Part shown: positions 12,024 through 22,474 of the stretch, piece by piece
How positions within the stretch are numbered: the first letter of the stretch is position 1
Layout of the letters: every line of letters begins with the position of its first letter
DNA from: Bacteroidales bacterium
Lineage (GTDB): Bacteria > Bacteroidota > Bacteroidia > Bacteroidales > UBA10428
DNA: 40,905 nt
Direction: 5' to 3'
Assembly (NCBI GenBank): GCA_016936215.1
Contig: JAFGPL010000076.1
Location: 1 to 40,905 of the forward strand
Notes under the pieces: model-generated
The model's database searches: none
What the model was told of the DNA's origin: nothing
Seen by the model: only the letters and a program-made list of their open reading frames with translations
Translations under genes and position numbers: made by a program

Positions 12024-13799
12024 ATGCCAACTTTCATAAAAGAACTTATTACACCCGTTATTTACACCGAGGATGAGGGATTGTTATTCTGGCGTGAAAA
12101 ATTCTTCTTAATCCTCAGCTTTGCCTTTGTATCTGTGGGTTTGTTTGCATACATCCCAAGCATGGTTGCTTCTGTAAACGCAAAATTATGGATTGTTGCA
12201 ATTATTGATACCATCGTTTACCTTTTAGCTGTCTTTATATTCATCTTCAGGCGCATTAACCTGAAATTCAGAATCCTGGCACTTCTTGCAATTGTCTATG
12301 CCTTAAGCATAGCATTACTGCTTTTCGTGGGGCCTTATGGTGCAGGATTTATCTGGCTGATGATGGTACCCGTATTAACAGCTTTGTTGTTAGGCACAAG
12401 GGAAACAGTGGTTTCGAATATCATTATCATCTTATCGCTTATATTTCTTGGTTTTGTAATCAGCAGGAACCAGGTCTCATTGCATTTGGGCGATTTTGAT
12501 TTAAATTCATGGATTGCCGTAAGCACCAATTATATACTTGCTTCGGTGGCCCTCTCTTTTCCGGTTGCCCTGCTGCTGCAGACGTTGCATCATTCTTTTA
12601 ACAAAGAAAAGGAGTTACAGAAAATATTGAAAAAACAGAACAGGGAATTGTATACCGCCAAAGAAAGCGCTGAGAAGGCCGATCAGCTTAAATCTGTGTA
12701 TATTGCTGACATGGCACATGAAATAAGGACCCCGATGAACGGTATTTTGGGTTTTTCAAACCTGCTCTCTGACAAAAATTTAGGCAAGGAACAACAAAAC
12801 AGGTATATAAAAATTATAGAACAAAGGTCTGAGTACCTGCTTGGCCTCATCAACAATATTATTGATATTTCAAAACTTGAAGCCGGACAGGTAGAAATTG
12901 ATTATGATGTGGTGAACCTGGATAAACTAATGCAAGATTTGTTAGAAATGTTTCTCACGCATTTAAAAAATAAAAACAAAAACCTCGCGATAAAATTGGT
13001 CAACGAGGAAAAAAATAAAAAAACCATCATTACAGATTCAACAAAAATTCAACAGATTCTTATCAATTTAATTAATAATGCTATAAAATTTACAGAAACA
13101 GGCACAATCGAATACGGTTACAAGCTAAACTGTGAATATATTCATTTTTATGTAAAAGACACCGGAATTGGTATTAATGAAAATGATAAAAACACTATCT
13201 TTGAGAGATACCGAAGAGGCCAGAATCAGCTTACGAATAAAAAAACCGAAGGCACGGGTCTTGGGCTTTCTATTACAAAAGGCCTGGTGAATCTGCTTGG
13301 TGGTGAAATATGGTTTGAATCTAAACCCAGTAAAGGAACAACTTTCTATTTTACCATTCCTTTAAAAGAAATCGAACCGGTGAATGATAATATTTTCAAA
13401 ACAATAACAAATATGTCAACAGATTGGAAAGAGGTCACTATTCTCATTGTGGAAGATGATCCGGTAAGTACAGAGTTACTGAGTGAGGTACTTTCTGAAA
13501 CAGGTGCAAAGCTCGAATTTGCCTCTGATGGCAAAAGTGCACTTAATATTTGTGCCGTAAAAAAGGTGAATATTGTCCTTATGGACATACAACTTCCGGG
13601 TATGAACGGGCAGGCTGCGCTGATGGAGATTAAAAAGCTGAACAAAAAAATTGTGGTTATTGCACAAACAGCATATGCCATGTCTGGAGACAAGGACAGA
13701 TACATTATGCAGGGGTTCGATGATTATATATCCAAACCGATCTACCCCAACCTTCTTATCGAAATGCTCGGAAAACATATTAGTAAAGTATCAGCATAA
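12024..13799 (+). CDS. Hybrid sensor histidine kinase / response regulator
   Basis: A 591-residue membrane sensor. About six hydrophobic helices lie between residues 27 and 187, with little periplasmic sequence, so the signal may be sensed in or near the membrane. A short coiled coil (about 190-222) leads to the HisKA domain with the phospho-accepting His232 in DMAHEIRTP. The HATPase domain shows [16 protein letters not shown] and [10 protein letters not shown]-terminal receiver domain follows, with acidic residues in VEDD, the phosphorylated Asp521 in [11 protein letters not shown] and the Lys of ISKPI. No HPt or DNA-binding domain is fused, so the downstream relay partner must be elsewhere. 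The ATG at 12024 is preferred over a TTG two codons earlier. The next gene, a lipoprotein, lies 119 bp downstream. Confidence 0.92.
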   Translation: MPTFIKELITPVIYTEDEGLLFWREKFFLILSFAFVSVGLFAYIPSMVASVNAKLWIVAIIDTIVYLLAVFIFIFRRINLKFRILALLAIVYALSIALLLFVGPYGAGFIWLMMVPVLTALLLGTRETVVSNIIIILSLIFLGFVISRNQVSLHLGDFDLNSWIAVSTNYILASVALSFPVALLLQTLHHSFNKEKELQKILKKQNRELYTAKESAEKADQLKSVYIADMAHEIRTPMNGILGFSNLLSDKNLGKEQQNRYIKIIEQRSEYLLGLINNIIDISKLEAGQVEIDYDVVNLDKLMQDLLEMFLTHLKNKNKNLAIKLVNEEKNKKTIITDSTKIQQILINLINNAIKFTETGTIEYGYKLNCEYIHFYVKDTGIGINENDKNTIFERYRRGQNQLTNKKTEGTGLGLSITKGLVNLLGGEIWFESKPSKGTTFYFTIPLKEIEPVNDNIFKTITNMSTDWKEVTILIVEDDPVSTELLSEVLSETGAKLEFASDGKSALNICAVKKVNIVLMDIQLPGMNGQAALMEIKKLNKKIVVIAQTAYAMSGDKDRYIMQGFDDYISKPIYPNLLIEMLGKHISKVSA

Positions 13800-13918
13800 A
13801 ATACCCGTGGACAACAAAAACCGTGTCATATTTACTATGTGATAAACCTGATAAATTGGAAAAAATCAAAATAATTTTTAGTTTTAACCCGGATTTAGAA
13901 ATTTTGAATACCAAAGCC

Positions 13919-14812
13919 ATGAAACAGATGAAGTACGTTATCCTTTTCGCTATTGCCCTTACCAGCGTTTTTTATTCGTGCAAACAAGATAAAAAACAAG
14001 GCACTGATGTTATTGATTATGATGAGATCAGCCTCAATGAAACTAATAAAAATATCAGCAGCAACGATACTGTTGGAGAGGGACTTCCCATTTTTTACAA
14101 TATGTATCTTTCTGTTGAGATGTCAACGCTTTTCGAATCTGTAAATGCAAATTTTAACCACGACCTGCTCAACAAGACTGACAAGGTAACCGATTACCTT
14201 ACCAGCTCAAAAAAAGCCCTGAACCTTGGTGTTTTTGCGGTTGACCTGAGCTACGCCAGAATATTCGAACAACTTGAGATCGCCGGCAGGTATTTTAACT
14301 CAATGCAACGGTTATCTGAAGAACTTGGCATACCCGGCGAATTCTTTCTTAATTCTGCCAAAAGGTTCGAGCGGAACATTAATGATAAAGATTCACTTAT
14401 AAAAATTGCAAACGAAGTATATTTTGCAACCGACAGCTACCTGAAAGAAAACGAACAGTATAATGCTGCAGCACAGATAATACTGGGAGGCTGGATTGAG
14501 GCAATATATATAGCATCTAATGTTGCTGTTGAAACACAGGATATCGAGATTATTGAACGGTTTGCCGAACAGAAATATTCGTTGAAAAACCTGCTAGACA
14601 TGCTTTCAGGCTTTAAAGATGATGAAATAATAAAACAATACGTCACAAAACTCAAAATGCTCCAGGCGAAGTTTGATTTGTTAACACCGGACACAATGCC
14701 CGAAGGAGATTCCGGGTCACCTGAGGTAAAAAAGGCCGTTGAAAAAGCATTGGCACAAATCGTTCCTATCAAAAAGAGTATTACCGAAATAAGGGCTGAA
14801 ACAATTGAATAA
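13919..14812 (+). CDS. Lipoprotein of unknown function
   Basis: Starting at the ATG at 13919 gives 297 residues with a lipoprotein signal: MKQMKYVILFAIALTSVFYSC, the lipidated Cys being residue 21 and followed by KQDKK. Upstream in-frame codons to 13823 would bury this signal and are rejected. The rest is predicted mostly helical and soluble, with no motif I recognise; the segment KKALNLGVFAVDLSYARI near residue 85 is the most conserved-looking part. It lies behind the hybrid kinase and may be co-transcribed. It converges with rpe with only 12 bp between the stops. Confidence 0.8.
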   Translation: MKQMKYVILFAIALTSVFYSCKQDKKQGTDVIDYDEISLNETNKNISSNDTVGEGLPIFYNMYLSVEMSTLFESVNANFNHDLLNKTDKVTDYLTSSKKALNLGVFAVDLSYARIFEQLEIAGRYFNSMQRLSEELGIPGEFFLNSAKRFERNINDKDSLIKIANEVYFATDSYLKENEQYNAAAQIILGGWIEAIYIASNVAVETQDIEIIERFAEQKYSLKNLLDMLSGFKDDEIIKQYVTKLKMLQAKFDLLTPDTMPEGDSGSPEVKKAVEKALAQIVPIKKSITEIRAETIE

Positions 14813-14824
14813 ACAATATCGGGT

Positions 14825-15475
14825 TTATGCCTTTTTCAGGTCGCTTATCATCTTTACCGGATCGTTAGCCTTAAAAACTGCTGTTCCTGCAACAAGGATA
14901 TTTACACCTGTTTCATAAAGCCGGCCGGCATTGCTGAGGTCAACACCCCCGTCTACTTCAATAAGTATCCCGGGATTTACATTATCACACATCTCCCTGA
15001 GCGTGGCAATCTTGGAATATGAATGTTCGATAAATGTCTGTCCTCCATATCCCGGGTTTACAGACATAATCAGAATCATATCCACATGGGCGAGAATGTT
15101 TTCAAGAAGCCTGACCGACGTATGCGGGTTAAGCGATACCCCTGCCATCATACCCTCCGATTTTATTTCCTGCACTACCCTGTGCAGGTGGTCGCAGGCT
15201 TCTAAATGCACTGTAAGTATATCGGCCCCGGCTTTTTTATAACGCCGGATATATTTTTCAGGTTCAATGGTCATCAGGTGCACATCCAACGGTTTCTCGG
15301 CATATTTCTTAATGTGTTCGAGCACCGGGAACCCAAACGAAAGGTTAGGTACGAAAACTCCATCCATAATATCGCAATGAAAATAATCGGCCTCGCTATT
15401 ATTTACCATTAAAATATCTTCACGCAGGTTTCCGAAATCAGCAGCTAAAAGTGAGGGTGCTACATATCTTTTCAT
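14825..15475 (-). CDS. rpe: Ribulose-phosphate 3-epimerase
   Basis: Interconverts ribulose 5-phosphate and xylulose 5-phosphate in the pentose phosphate pathway. The 216-residue TIM barrel begins with the typical PSLLAADF. The metal and catalytic residues His33 and Asp35 (YFHCDIMDG), His66 (DVHLM) and Asp175 (EVDGGV) are all present, as is the phosphate-binding end MSVNPGYGGQ and VAGTAVF. It lies behind rpoD on the same strand, but a hairpin with a T-run between the two suggests mostly separate transcription. Confidence 0.96.
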   Translation of the reverse strand: MKRYVAPSLLAADFGNLREDILMVNNSEADYFHCDIMDGVFVPNLSFGFPVLEHIKKYAEKPLDVHLMTIEPEKYIRRYKKAGADILTVHLEACDHLHRVVQEIKSEGMMAGVSLNPHTSVRLLENILAHVDMILIMSVNPGYGGQTFIEHSYSKIATLREMCDNVNPGILIEVDGGVDLSNAGRLYETGVNILVAGTAVFKANDPVKMISDLKKA

Positions 15476-15562
15476 CTGTTTATTCTTATTGGTAAAATGA
15501 TGAATTAAAAGTTCATCCTTGTTTCATAATATTCTTCCTCAAAAATAAGGTTTTATTGAATC

Positions 15563-15596
15563 AAAAAAGAGGAAATTTTATTAACGTTCCCTCTTT
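15563..15596 (-). terminator. Probable intrinsic terminator of rpoD
   Basis: On the minus strand, AAAGAGGGAA pairs with TTTCCTCTTT (one bulged G) across an AT-rich loop, and the descending arm runs straight into a T-tract. It begins about 25 nt after the rpoD stop and precedes rpe. Confidence 0.55.
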
Positions 15597-15620
15597 AGTC
15601 ATATAAAAATCGTGCTTAAA

Positions 15621-16484
15621 TTAACCCAGGTAGGTCTTCAGGTTTTTGCACCTTGTTGCGCTTTTAAGCCTTTTGATTGCTTTTTCCTTGATTTGCCTTA
15701 CCCTTTCCCTGGTAAGGTTGAATTCTTCCCCGATTTCTTCAAGAGTATGCTGATGCTTCCCGTTCAAACCAAAGTACAAACGCAGGATATTGGCCTCACG
15801 ATATGTAAGCGTGGAAAGCACCCGTTCTATTTCTTTTCTCAGCGATTCGGTAAGAAGTGCTTTATCGGGACTGGGGCTGTCTTTGCTTAATATCAAATCG
15901 TACATGGTTACTTCCTCGTCCTGGATCAAGGGTGCATCCATAGAAACATGCCGGCCGGCGCTTTTAAGCGACTCTTTAATGTCATCGGGCGCGACCTCCA
16001 TTGCTTCAGCAATTTCCTGTATAGAAGGCTCACGCTCAAAAAGCTGTTCAAGTTCAGAAAATGTTTTGTTGATTCTGTTGATAGAACCTATTTTATTCAG
16101 GGGCAACCTTACAATGCGCGCCTGTTCGGCAAGTGCCTGCAAAATAGATTGCCTGATCCACCAAACTGCATAAGAGATAAACTTAAACCCCCGTGTTTCA
16201 TCAAAACGCTGTGCCGCTTTAATCAAACCGAGGTTTCCTTCATTAATTAAATCGGGCAGGCTTAGCCCCTGATTCTGGTATTGCTTTGACACCGAAACTA
16301 CAAATCTCAGGTTAGCTTTTATCAAACGTTGCAAGGCACTGTCATCGCCCGATTTTATTCTTCGGGCCAACTGAACCTCTTCATCTGCGGTGATAAGGTC
16401 TACTTTACCAATTTCGTGAAGGTATTTGTCAAGCGAAGGTGTTTCCCTGTTGGTAACCTGCTTAATAATTTTGAGTTGTCTCAT
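15621..16484 (-). CDS. rpoD: Primary sigma factor RpoD/SigA, Bacteroidota type
   Basis: The housekeeping sigma-70 factor, directing RNA polymerase to promoters. At 287 residues it is the short Bacteroidota form: region 1.1 and the long non-conserved region are absent. Region 1.2 ([16 protein letters not shown]) is near the start; regions 2.1-2.4 include [31 protein letters not shown] and [10 protein letters not shown]; region 3 follows; region 4.2 ([19 protein letters not shown]) is near the C-terminus. This type of sigma reads -33 TTG / -7 TAnnTTTG promoters, matching sites found in this window. Divergent from rho across 385 bp. Confidence 0.97.
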   Translation of the reverse strand: MRQLKIIKQVTNRETPSLDKYLHEIGKVDLITADEEVQLARRIKSGDDSALQRLIKANLRFVVSVSKQYQNQGLSLPDLINEGNLGLIKAAQRFDETRGFKFISYAVWWIRQSILQALAEQARIVRLPLNKIGSINRINKTFSELEQLFEREPSIQEIAEAMEVAPDDIKESLKSAGRHVSMDAPLIQDEEVTMYDLILSKDSPSPDKALLTESLRKEIERVLSTLTYREANILRLYFGLNGKHQHTLEEIGEEFNLTRERVRQIKEKAIKRLKSATRCKNLKTYLG

Positions 16485-16601
16485 AAGAGCGGGAGTTAGG
16501 GGCCATTGAAAAAAGGGTTAGGTTCATATATTGATAAAAGGCATCATATGATAAATAAAACTTGTTATTAAACCCATAACAACATCAATACTCTCCCTGA
16601 G

Positions 16602-16645
16602 TTTTAACACTTTGTCAAAGCGCTTGAATCAAGCGAATGTTAAAA
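16602..16645. repeat. Nested palindromes in the rpoD-rho gap
   Basis: An outer inverted repeat TTTTAACA (16602-16609) / TGTTAAAA (16638-16645) encloses two adjacent palindromes: CTTTGTCAAAG (16610-16620) and CGCTTGAATCAAGCG (16621-16635). Together they could fold into a compact three-way junction or serve as clustered operator sites. The block is 117 bp from the rpoD start and has no T-run. Confidence 0.6.
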
Positions 16646-16695
16646 TTATGAATTTTTTTAATAAAATGCCTTATTTAAAAATAAATTGTTTTTTA

Positions 16696-16727
16696 TTTGT
16701 GTAATTCTTACTAAATCCTTATAATTG
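16696..16727 (+). promoter_or_regulatory. Probable rho promoter
   Basis: TTTG at 16696-16699 and TATAATTG at 16720-16727 are separated by 20 bp. The -7 box differs from TAnnTTTG at one position. Transcription would begin near 16733, leaving a leader of about 135 nt before the rho ATG. Confidence 0.4.
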
Positions 16728-16869
16728 CAAAGATTTTTCTAAATTATAATTCCAAACGCTTTAGTGGCAAATTCCTTGTTGAAGGTTTTTATTATTCCCA
16801 AATAATAAGGTAAATAAGAATTAATACAAGATATTACTTCCTTAAATGATTAAATTTTTTCTTTAAATT

Positions 16870-18546
16870 ATGTATGATATATTAGAACTTAACAAAAAAC
16901 TTGTTACTGAGTTAAGAGAAATAGCTAAACAGTTGAATATAAAAAAGTTTGAATCCCTCAGAAAGCAGGACCTTGTCTATAAGATATTAGACCAGCAGGC
17001 CATCGAAGCTACAGAAACAAGAAAAAAAGAACAAAAACCTTTAGTGAAACCCAGGATTGAGAAAGTCACCTCCTCAGATACTTTTGACAGTGACAGCCAG
17101 AATCCTGATAAAAGAAGGAGAAAAAGGCACTTTAGAAAAGACATCAAAGAAGATAAACTCGACAAGACCATAGAAGAAGTAGATGCACTGCATAAAACCA
17201 ATAAAGAACGGTTGCCCGAATTAATTATTGATGACAGTGAAGATGATGACCCGATAATTCCCTCTGTAAATGAAGATTATCCGGTGACACACGAACCTGT
17301 TGCGGCAACCACTGAGACTCCCTTTACAGAACCAGCCCCGGCTCCCGAACCTGTTGTTAAACCTGATGAACCGAGGCAACATAAAACTTTTGAAAGAAGT
17401 ATTGTTGAAAAACCTCTTGAATTCGACGGAATTGTGACTGCCTCAGGGGTCTTGGAAATTATGCCCGACGGGTATGGCTTTCTTCGTTCATCGGATTATA
17501 ACTATCTTAACTCACCAGATGATATTTATGTAAGCCAGTCACAAATCAAACTTTTCGGGCTTAAAACCGGCGACACAGTCAGGGGTACGATCAGGCCGCC
17601 CAAAGAAGGTGAAAAATATTTTCCGCTTATTAAAGTAGAAGAGATCAATGGCAGGAGTCCCGATTTTATTCGTGACAGGGTGCCCTTTGATTATCTCACA
17701 CCTCTTTTCCCAAATGAAAAATTTACGCTCATCGGGCCAGGTCAGAAGGCCAACCTCAGCGTGAGGGTTGTTGACATGTTTTCACCGATTGGAAAAGGGC
17801 AACGCGGTTTGATTGTTGCGCAGCCTAAAACCGGTAAAACCATTTTGCTTCAGGATATTGCCAATGCCATTGCTGCCAATCACCCCGAAGCATATCTCAT
17901 CATCCTGCTCATTGATGAAAGACCTGAAGAAGTTACCGAAATGGCCCGTAATGTAAAAGCCGAGGTAATCGCATCAACCTTTGATGAACCCGCAGAGCGG
18001 CATGTAAGGGTATCGAATATCGTACTTGAAAAAGCAAAAAGACTTGTTGAATGCGGCCATGATGTGGTAATTCTCCTCGATTCCATCACCAGGCTTGCAC
18101 GTGCATATAATACCATTGCCCCGGCATCTGGCAAGGTGCTTTCGGGAGGTGTTGACTCAAATGCCCTGCACAAACCAAAAAGGTTCTTTGGGGCCGCAAG
18201 AAATATCGAAAACGGAGGTTCCCTTACAATTATTGCCACAGCACTCACCGAAACAGGTTCGAAAATGGACGATGTAATCTTTGAGGAATTCAAAGGTACA
18301 GGTAACATGGAACTCCAGCTTGACAGAAAGCTGGCAAACAGAAGGACCTATCCTGCCGTGGATATTACCGCTTCGAGCACAAGGCGTGAAGATCTGTTGA
18401 TTGAAAAGAATTTCCTTAATAAAATATGGGTACTTAGAAAATACCTTACCGATATGAATTCGGTGGAAGCAATGGAATTTCTGCGCGAAAGACTTGCCAA
18501 AACTGAAACCAATGAGGAATTTCTGCTTTCGATGAACGGGGAATAA
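16870..18546 (+). CDS. rho: Transcription termination factor Rho with disordered insertion
   Basis: A hexameric RNA helicase that ends transcription. The N-terminal Rho-N helical domain ([18 protein letters not shown]) spans about residues 5-45. Then comes a stretch of about 140 residues rich in Lys/Arg, then Asp/Glu and Pro, that has no counterpart in the 419-residue E. coli protein. The RNA-binding cold-shock fold begins near residue 180 ([14 protein letters not shown]). The ATPase domain has the Walker A AQPKTGKT (317-324), LIDERPEEV, Walker [10 protein letters not shown] and the Q-loop region [18 protein letters not shown]. The product has 558 residues. Bacteroides thetaiotaomicron Rho carries a larger disordered insertion reported to drive phase separation; this one is shorter. 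Confidence 0.97.
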   Translation: MYDILELNKKLVTELREIAKQLNIKKFESLRKQDLVYKILDQQAIEATETRKKEQKPLVKPRIEKVTSSDTFDSDSQNPDKRRRKRHFRKDIKEDKLDKTIEEVDALHKTNKERLPELIIDDSEDDDPIIPSVNEDYPVTHEPVAATTETPFTEPAPAPEPVVKPDEPRQHKTFERSIVEKPLEFDGIVTASGVLEIMPDGYGFLRSSDYNYLNSPDDIYVSQSQIKLFGLKTGDTVRGTIRPPKEGEKYFPLIKVEEINGRSPDFIRDRVPFDYLTPLFPNEKFTLIGPGQKANLSVRVVDMFSPIGKGQRGLIVAQPKTGKTILLQDIANAIAANHPEAYLIILLIDERPEEVTEMARNVKAEVIASTFDEPAERHVRVSNIVLEKAKRLVECGHDVVILLDSITRLARAYNTIAPASGKVLSGGVDSNALHKPKRFFGAARNIENGGSLTIIATALTETGSKMDDVIFEEFKGTGNMELQLDRKLANRRTYPAVDITASSTRREDLLIEKNFLNKIWVLRKYLTDMNSVEAMEFLRERLAKTETNEEFLLSMNGE

Positions 18547-18849
18547 CATCACTGATAATTTTGTTAACCCTTTGTATCTGCATCCATGCGGCATCAAAGA
18601 TAATTTAAAGGCGAATGGTTATTTTTAGGTACAACTTTTTTTCACTACTTTCGTTAAAGCAGACAAAAAAGTATATTGTTATAAAATTCACACCTTAAAA
18701 CTTCCTCCTAAATTCATAATTCATGTCTTATTTGTAATGAATATGAATTATTGTATTATGCTAAAAAACAGTATAAAAAACAGTTGATTTTTGTAATTTT
18801 GTACTTTTTATTTTCCAAGGAGTTATAAAATATTAATTATAAGTATATT
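18547..18849 (+). promoter_or_regulatory. nifJ upstream region with TAnnTTTG box
   Basis: A perfect -7 match TAATTTTG lies at 18794-18801, putting the transcript start near 18807 and a leader of about 40 nt before nifJ. No TTG is well placed at -33. AAGGAG at 18817-18822 looks like a ribosome site but is 27 nt from the ATG and is not likely to serve it. The rest of the 303-bp gap shows no gene. Confidence 0.45.
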
Positions 18850-21800
18850 ATGGCACAGAAGAAAAATTATATCACATGTGACGGTAATTATGCAGCCTCT
18901 TACATTGCATATATGTTCAGCGAAGTTGCAGCAATTTACCCAATTACCCCTTCTTCAACTATGGCAGAATACGTGGATGAATGGGCTGCCATGGGCAAAA
19001 AGAATATATTCGGTGAAACAGTTAAAGTAGCTGAACTCCAGTCTGAAGGAGGAGCATCTGGTGCAGTGCACGGGTCGCTTCAATCCGGCGCACTTACTAC
19101 AACTTATACCGCATCCCAGGGCTTGTTGCTGATGATACCCAATATGTACAAGATAGCGGGTGAATTATTACCTGCTGTTTTTCATGTATCGGCAAGAAGC
19201 CTTGCTGCACAGGCATTATCAATCTTTGGCGACCACAGTGATGTAATGAGTGCCAGACAGACAGGATTTGCATTGCTTGCCACAAGCAGTGTTCAGGAAA
19301 TTATGGACCTTGCTGCAGTTGCACACCTTACTGCAATTAAATCAAGGGTGCCTTTCCTTCATTTTTTTGACGGGTTCAGGACTTCGGCAGAAATTCAAAA
19401 GATTGAAGCCCACCCGATGGATGAAATCGCAAAATTAATTGATTATAAAGCATTACAGGAATTCAGGGACAGGGCCTTAAACCCGGAACATCCTGTAACA
19501 AGGGGTACTGCTCAAAACCCTGATATTTACTTTCAGACAAGGGAAGCAGCAAACAAGTTTTATGAACTGGTACCCGACATTGTAGAACACTATATGATGG
19601 AAATGGCCAGGATAACCGGCCGTGAATACCATCCGTTCGTTTATTACGGCGCGCCTGATGTAGAAAACATTATCGTTGCAATGGGTTCTGTTACCGATAC
19701 AATTCGCGAAACAGTTGACTTCCTGAATGCCCAGGGCAAGAAAGTGGGTGTTGTTACAGTTCACCTTTACCGTCCGTTCTCATCAAAATACCTGTTCAAG
19801 GTGATGCCCAAGTCTGTAAAACGTATTGCAGTGCTCGACAGGACAAAAGAACCCGGGGCCGAAGGCGAGCCTTTATATCTTGACATCAGAAATGCATTTT
19901 TTGAAGTTAAAAATGCACCAATGATTGTTGGCGGCAGGTATGGCCTTAGTTCAAAAGATACCACACCTGTGCAGATCGTTGCCGTTTTTGAAAACCTGGA
20001 ATCAGTAAATCCCAAAAACAGGTTTACTGTTGGCATAGATGATGATGTAACATTTACCTCATTGCCCCAGAAAGCCGAGATAAGCATCTCGCACAAAGGT
20101 ACCTTTGAAGGTAAATTTTATGGCCTTGGATCTGACGGTACCGTTGGCGCAAACAAAAACTCCATTAAAATTATTGGAGAGAATACTGACAAATATGCAC
20201 AGGCATATTTCGCTTATGATTCCAAGAAATCAGGCGGTGTTACCGTTTCGCACCTTAGGTTCGGCGACAAACCAATCCGTTCGCCTTATTTAGTGAATAC
20301 CCCCGATTTTGTAGCATGCCATGTACCTGCATACCTCGAAAAATATGACATGCTGAAAGGATTGAAAAAAGGATGCACATTCCTTCTGAACAGTATCTGG
20401 GACGCTGAAGAAACTAAAAAAAGGCTTCCCGACCATATGAAGAAATACCTGGCAGAAAACAATATTCAGTTTTATATAATAAATGCCACCAAAATTGCAC
20501 AGGAAATAGGGCTTGGAAACAGGACCAATACTATAATGCAATCGGCATTTTTCAAAATTGCCAATGTTATCCCTTACGAAGATGCGGTAAAAGAAATGAA
20601 AGCAGCTATCGTAAAAACATTTAGCCGTAAAGGTGAAGAGATAGTAAAAATGAACCATGCTGCCGTAGACCGTGGCGGTGATGTTGAAAAGATTGAAGTG
20701 CCTGCTGAATGGGCAAAACTTGAACCCAAACCCGTTCAGGCAGACAGGAAAAATGTTCCCGACTTTATTAAGAATGTTTGTGAACCAATTAATAATCTTA
20801 AAGGCGATGACCTTAAAGTAAGTGCATTCCTGGGAAGGGAAGACGGCACATTCCCGGCCGGGACAACTGCCTTCGAAAAGCGCGGTGTGGCTGTAAATGT
20901 GCCCGAATGGATACCCGAAAACTGTATACAGTGTAACCAATGTGCTTTTGTTTGTCCCCATGCCTGTATCAGGCCATTTCTCATGACAGAAGAAGAGATC
21001 AAAGGTGCACCTGGCGAACTTGTTACCCTTGAGATCAAAGGCAAAGGGTATGAAGGTTTGCGGTACAGACTTCAGTTAAGCCCTATGGATTGTACAGGAT
21101 GCGGCGTATGCGTAAATGTTTGCCCTTCAAAAGAAAAATCACTGGTTCTGAAACCTCTTGGATCACAATTAAATGAAGTGTCCAACTGGAACTATATTTC
21201 AGAAAACGTTTCATACAAAACTGAAAACATTGAGCTTGAAAAGTCGGTCAAAAACAGCCAGTTTGCACAACCACTGTTTGAATACTCAGGAGCTTGTGCC
21301 GGGTGTGGTGAAACTCCTTATATCAAGCTTATAACACAGCTTTATGGCGAAAGGATGATCGTAGCAAATGCTACAGGTTGTTCCTCTATCTATGGCGGAT
21401 CGGCCCCGTCAACCCCATATTGCACCAACAAGGAAGGCAAAGGACCGGCCTGGGCAAACTCATTGTTTGAAGACAATGCCGAATATGGCTTTGGTATTGC
21501 ATTAGGTGTTAGAAAACTTCGTGAAAGGATAGCCCGGCTTATGGCTGATGCTATTGCAAATAACACAAACATATCTGCCGACACCAAAGCTGTTTTCCAG
21601 GAATGGATTGACGGAATGAACATTGCAGGAACCTCAAAAGTTGCTTCGGTAAAAGTTATCAATCAACTTTCAAAAGAGAAAGACCCTATAGCAAAACAGA
21701 TCATTGACCTTCAACAATACCTTATTAAAAAATCGGTATGGGTATTTGGAGGCGACGGATGGGCATACGACATTGGATATGGCGGACTTGACCATGTGCT

Positions 21801-22392
21801 TGCCTCTGGTGAAGATATTAATATACTGGTGCTTGACACGGAAGTATATTCCAATACAGGAGGCCAGTCGTCTAAATCAACACCTATTGGTGCCGTGGCA
21901 AAATTTGCAGCATCAGGTAAACGAATAAGGAAAAAAGACCTTGGCGCAATGGCCATGACCTATGGTTATGTGTATGTTGCCCAGGTTGCAATGGGCGCCA
22001 GCCAGAACCAGTTTCTTAAAGCGCTCCGCGAAGCAGAAGCATATCCCGGGCCTTCACTTATCATTGCCTATGCCCCCTGTATCAACCATGGCCTGAGAGA
22101 TGGAATGGACAAGTCGCAGGAAGAGATGAAACGCGCTGTTGACGCCGGATACTGGCATCTTTACAGGTATAACCCGCTGATGGAAAAAGAAGGAAAAAAT
22201 CCTTTCGAGCTTGACTCAAAAGAACCTGACTGGACAAAATTCCAGGATTTCCTTAGCGGAGAAGTAAGGTATACTTCTTTGAAGAAAGCATTCCCGAAAG
22301 ATGCTGTGGAACTGTTTGCCGCAGCCGAAGAAAATGCAAAATGGAGGTTCAACAGTTACAAACGTTTGGCTGCTATGGACTTCTCCAAATAA
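18850..22392 (+). CDS. nifJ: Pyruvate:ferredoxin (flavodoxin) oxidoreductase
   Basis: Oxidatively decarboxylates pyruvate to acetyl-CoA and CO2, reducing ferredoxin or flavodoxin; it is the central step of anaerobic pyruvate use. All domains are fused in one 1180-residue chain, the usual length. The N-terminal pyrimidine-binding part starts with YPITPSSTMAEYVDEWA. Two ferredoxin-type 4Fe-4S clusters are held by CIQCNQCAFVCPHAC (near residue 692) and CTGCGVCVNVCPSKEKS (near 747). The third cluster uses CAGCGETPY (near 815) and later cysteines. Thiamine diphosphate is bound by GGDGWAYDIGYGG (near 965) and NTGGQSSKSTP. A strong terminator follows. The oxygen-labile enzyme points to anaerobic growth. 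Confidence 0.97.
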   Translation: MAQKKNYITCDGNYAASYIAYMFSEVAAIYPITPSSTMAEYVDEWAAMGKKNIFGETVKVAELQSEGGASGAVHGSLQSGALTTTYTASQGLLLMIPNMYKIAGELLPAVFHVSARSLAAQALSIFGDHSDVMSARQTGFALLATSSVQEIMDLAAVAHLTAIKSRVPFLHFFDGFRTSAEIQKIEAHPMDEIAKLIDYKALQEFRDRALNPEHPVTRGTAQNPDIYFQTREAANKFYELVPDIVEHYMMEMARITGREYHPFVYYGAPDVENIIVAMGSVTDTIRETVDFLNAQGKKVGVVTVHLYRPFSSKYLFKVMPKSVKRIAVLDRTKEPGAEGEPLYLDIRNAFFEVKNAPMIVGGRYGLSSKDTTPVQIVAVFENLESVNPKNRFTVGIDDDVTFTSLPQKAEISISHKGTFEGKFYGLGSDGTVGANKNSIKIIGENTDKYAQAYFAYDSKKSGGVTVSHLRFGDKPIRSPYLVNTPDFVACHVPAYLEKYDMLKGLKKGCTFLLNSIWDAEETKKRLPDHMKKYLAENNIQFYIINATKIAQEIGLGNRTNTIMQSAFFKIANVIPYEDAVKEMKAAIVKTFSRKGEEIVKMNHAAVDRGGDVEKIEVPAEWAKLEPKPVQADRKNVPDFIKNVCEPINNLKGDDLKVSAFLGREDGTFPAGTTAFEKRGVAVNVPEWIPENCIQCNQCAFVCPHACIRPFLMTEEEIKGAPGELVTLEIKGKGYEGLRYRLQLSPMDCTGCGVCVNVCPSKEKSLVLKPLGSQLNEVSNWNYISENVSYKTENIELEKSVKNSQFAQPLFEYSGACAGCGETPYIKLITQLYGERMIVANATGCSSIYGGSAPSTPYCTNKEGKGPAWANSLFEDNAEYGFGIALGVRKLRERIARLMADAIANNTNISADTKAVFQEWIDGMNIAGTSKVASVKVINQLSKEKDPIAKQIIDLQQYLIKKSVWVFGGDGWAYDIGYGGLDHVLASGEDINILVLDTEVYSNTGGQSSKSTPIGAVAKFAASGKRIRKKDLGAMAMTYGYVYVAQVAMGASQNQFLKALREAEAYPGPSLIIAYAPCINHGLRDGMDKSQEEMKRAVDAGYWHLYRYNPLMEKEGKNPFELDSKEPDWTKFQDFLSGEVRYTSLKKAFPKDAVELFAAAEENAKWRFNSYKRLAAMDFSK

Positions 22393-22419
22393 ATAATTAT
22401 CAGCATGATAGATAAAAAG

Positions 22420-22440
22420 GCGGCAAAATGCCGCTTTTTT
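22420..22440 (+). terminator. Intrinsic terminator of nifJ
   Basis: GCGGCA and TGCCGC form a 6-bp GC-rich stem with an AAA loop (22420-22434), followed by six T. It lies 28 bp after the nifJ stop. Confidence 0.85.
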
Positions 22441-22443
22441 ATT

Positions 22444-22451
22444 TAATTTTG
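22444..22451 (+). promoter_or_regulatory. Probable ruvX -7 promoter box
   Basis: TAATTTTG is an exact TAnnTTTG match just after the nifJ terminator. Transcription would start near 22457, only about 18 nt before the ruvX start codon. No clear -33 TTG: the terminator stem occupies that position. Confidence 0.45.
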
Positions 22452-22474
22452 TATTTATTTAATCCAAATAAAAA

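Noticed and set aside
18817-18822. AAGGAG as nifJ ribosome binding site
   Set aside because: It is 27 nt from the ATG, and Bacteroidota rarely depend on Shine-Dalgarno pairing.
20290-20961. 223-residue open frame on the minus strand inside nifJ
   Set aside because: It is a shadow of the nifJ reading frame, with an excess of Cys, Phe and His typical of antisense translation.
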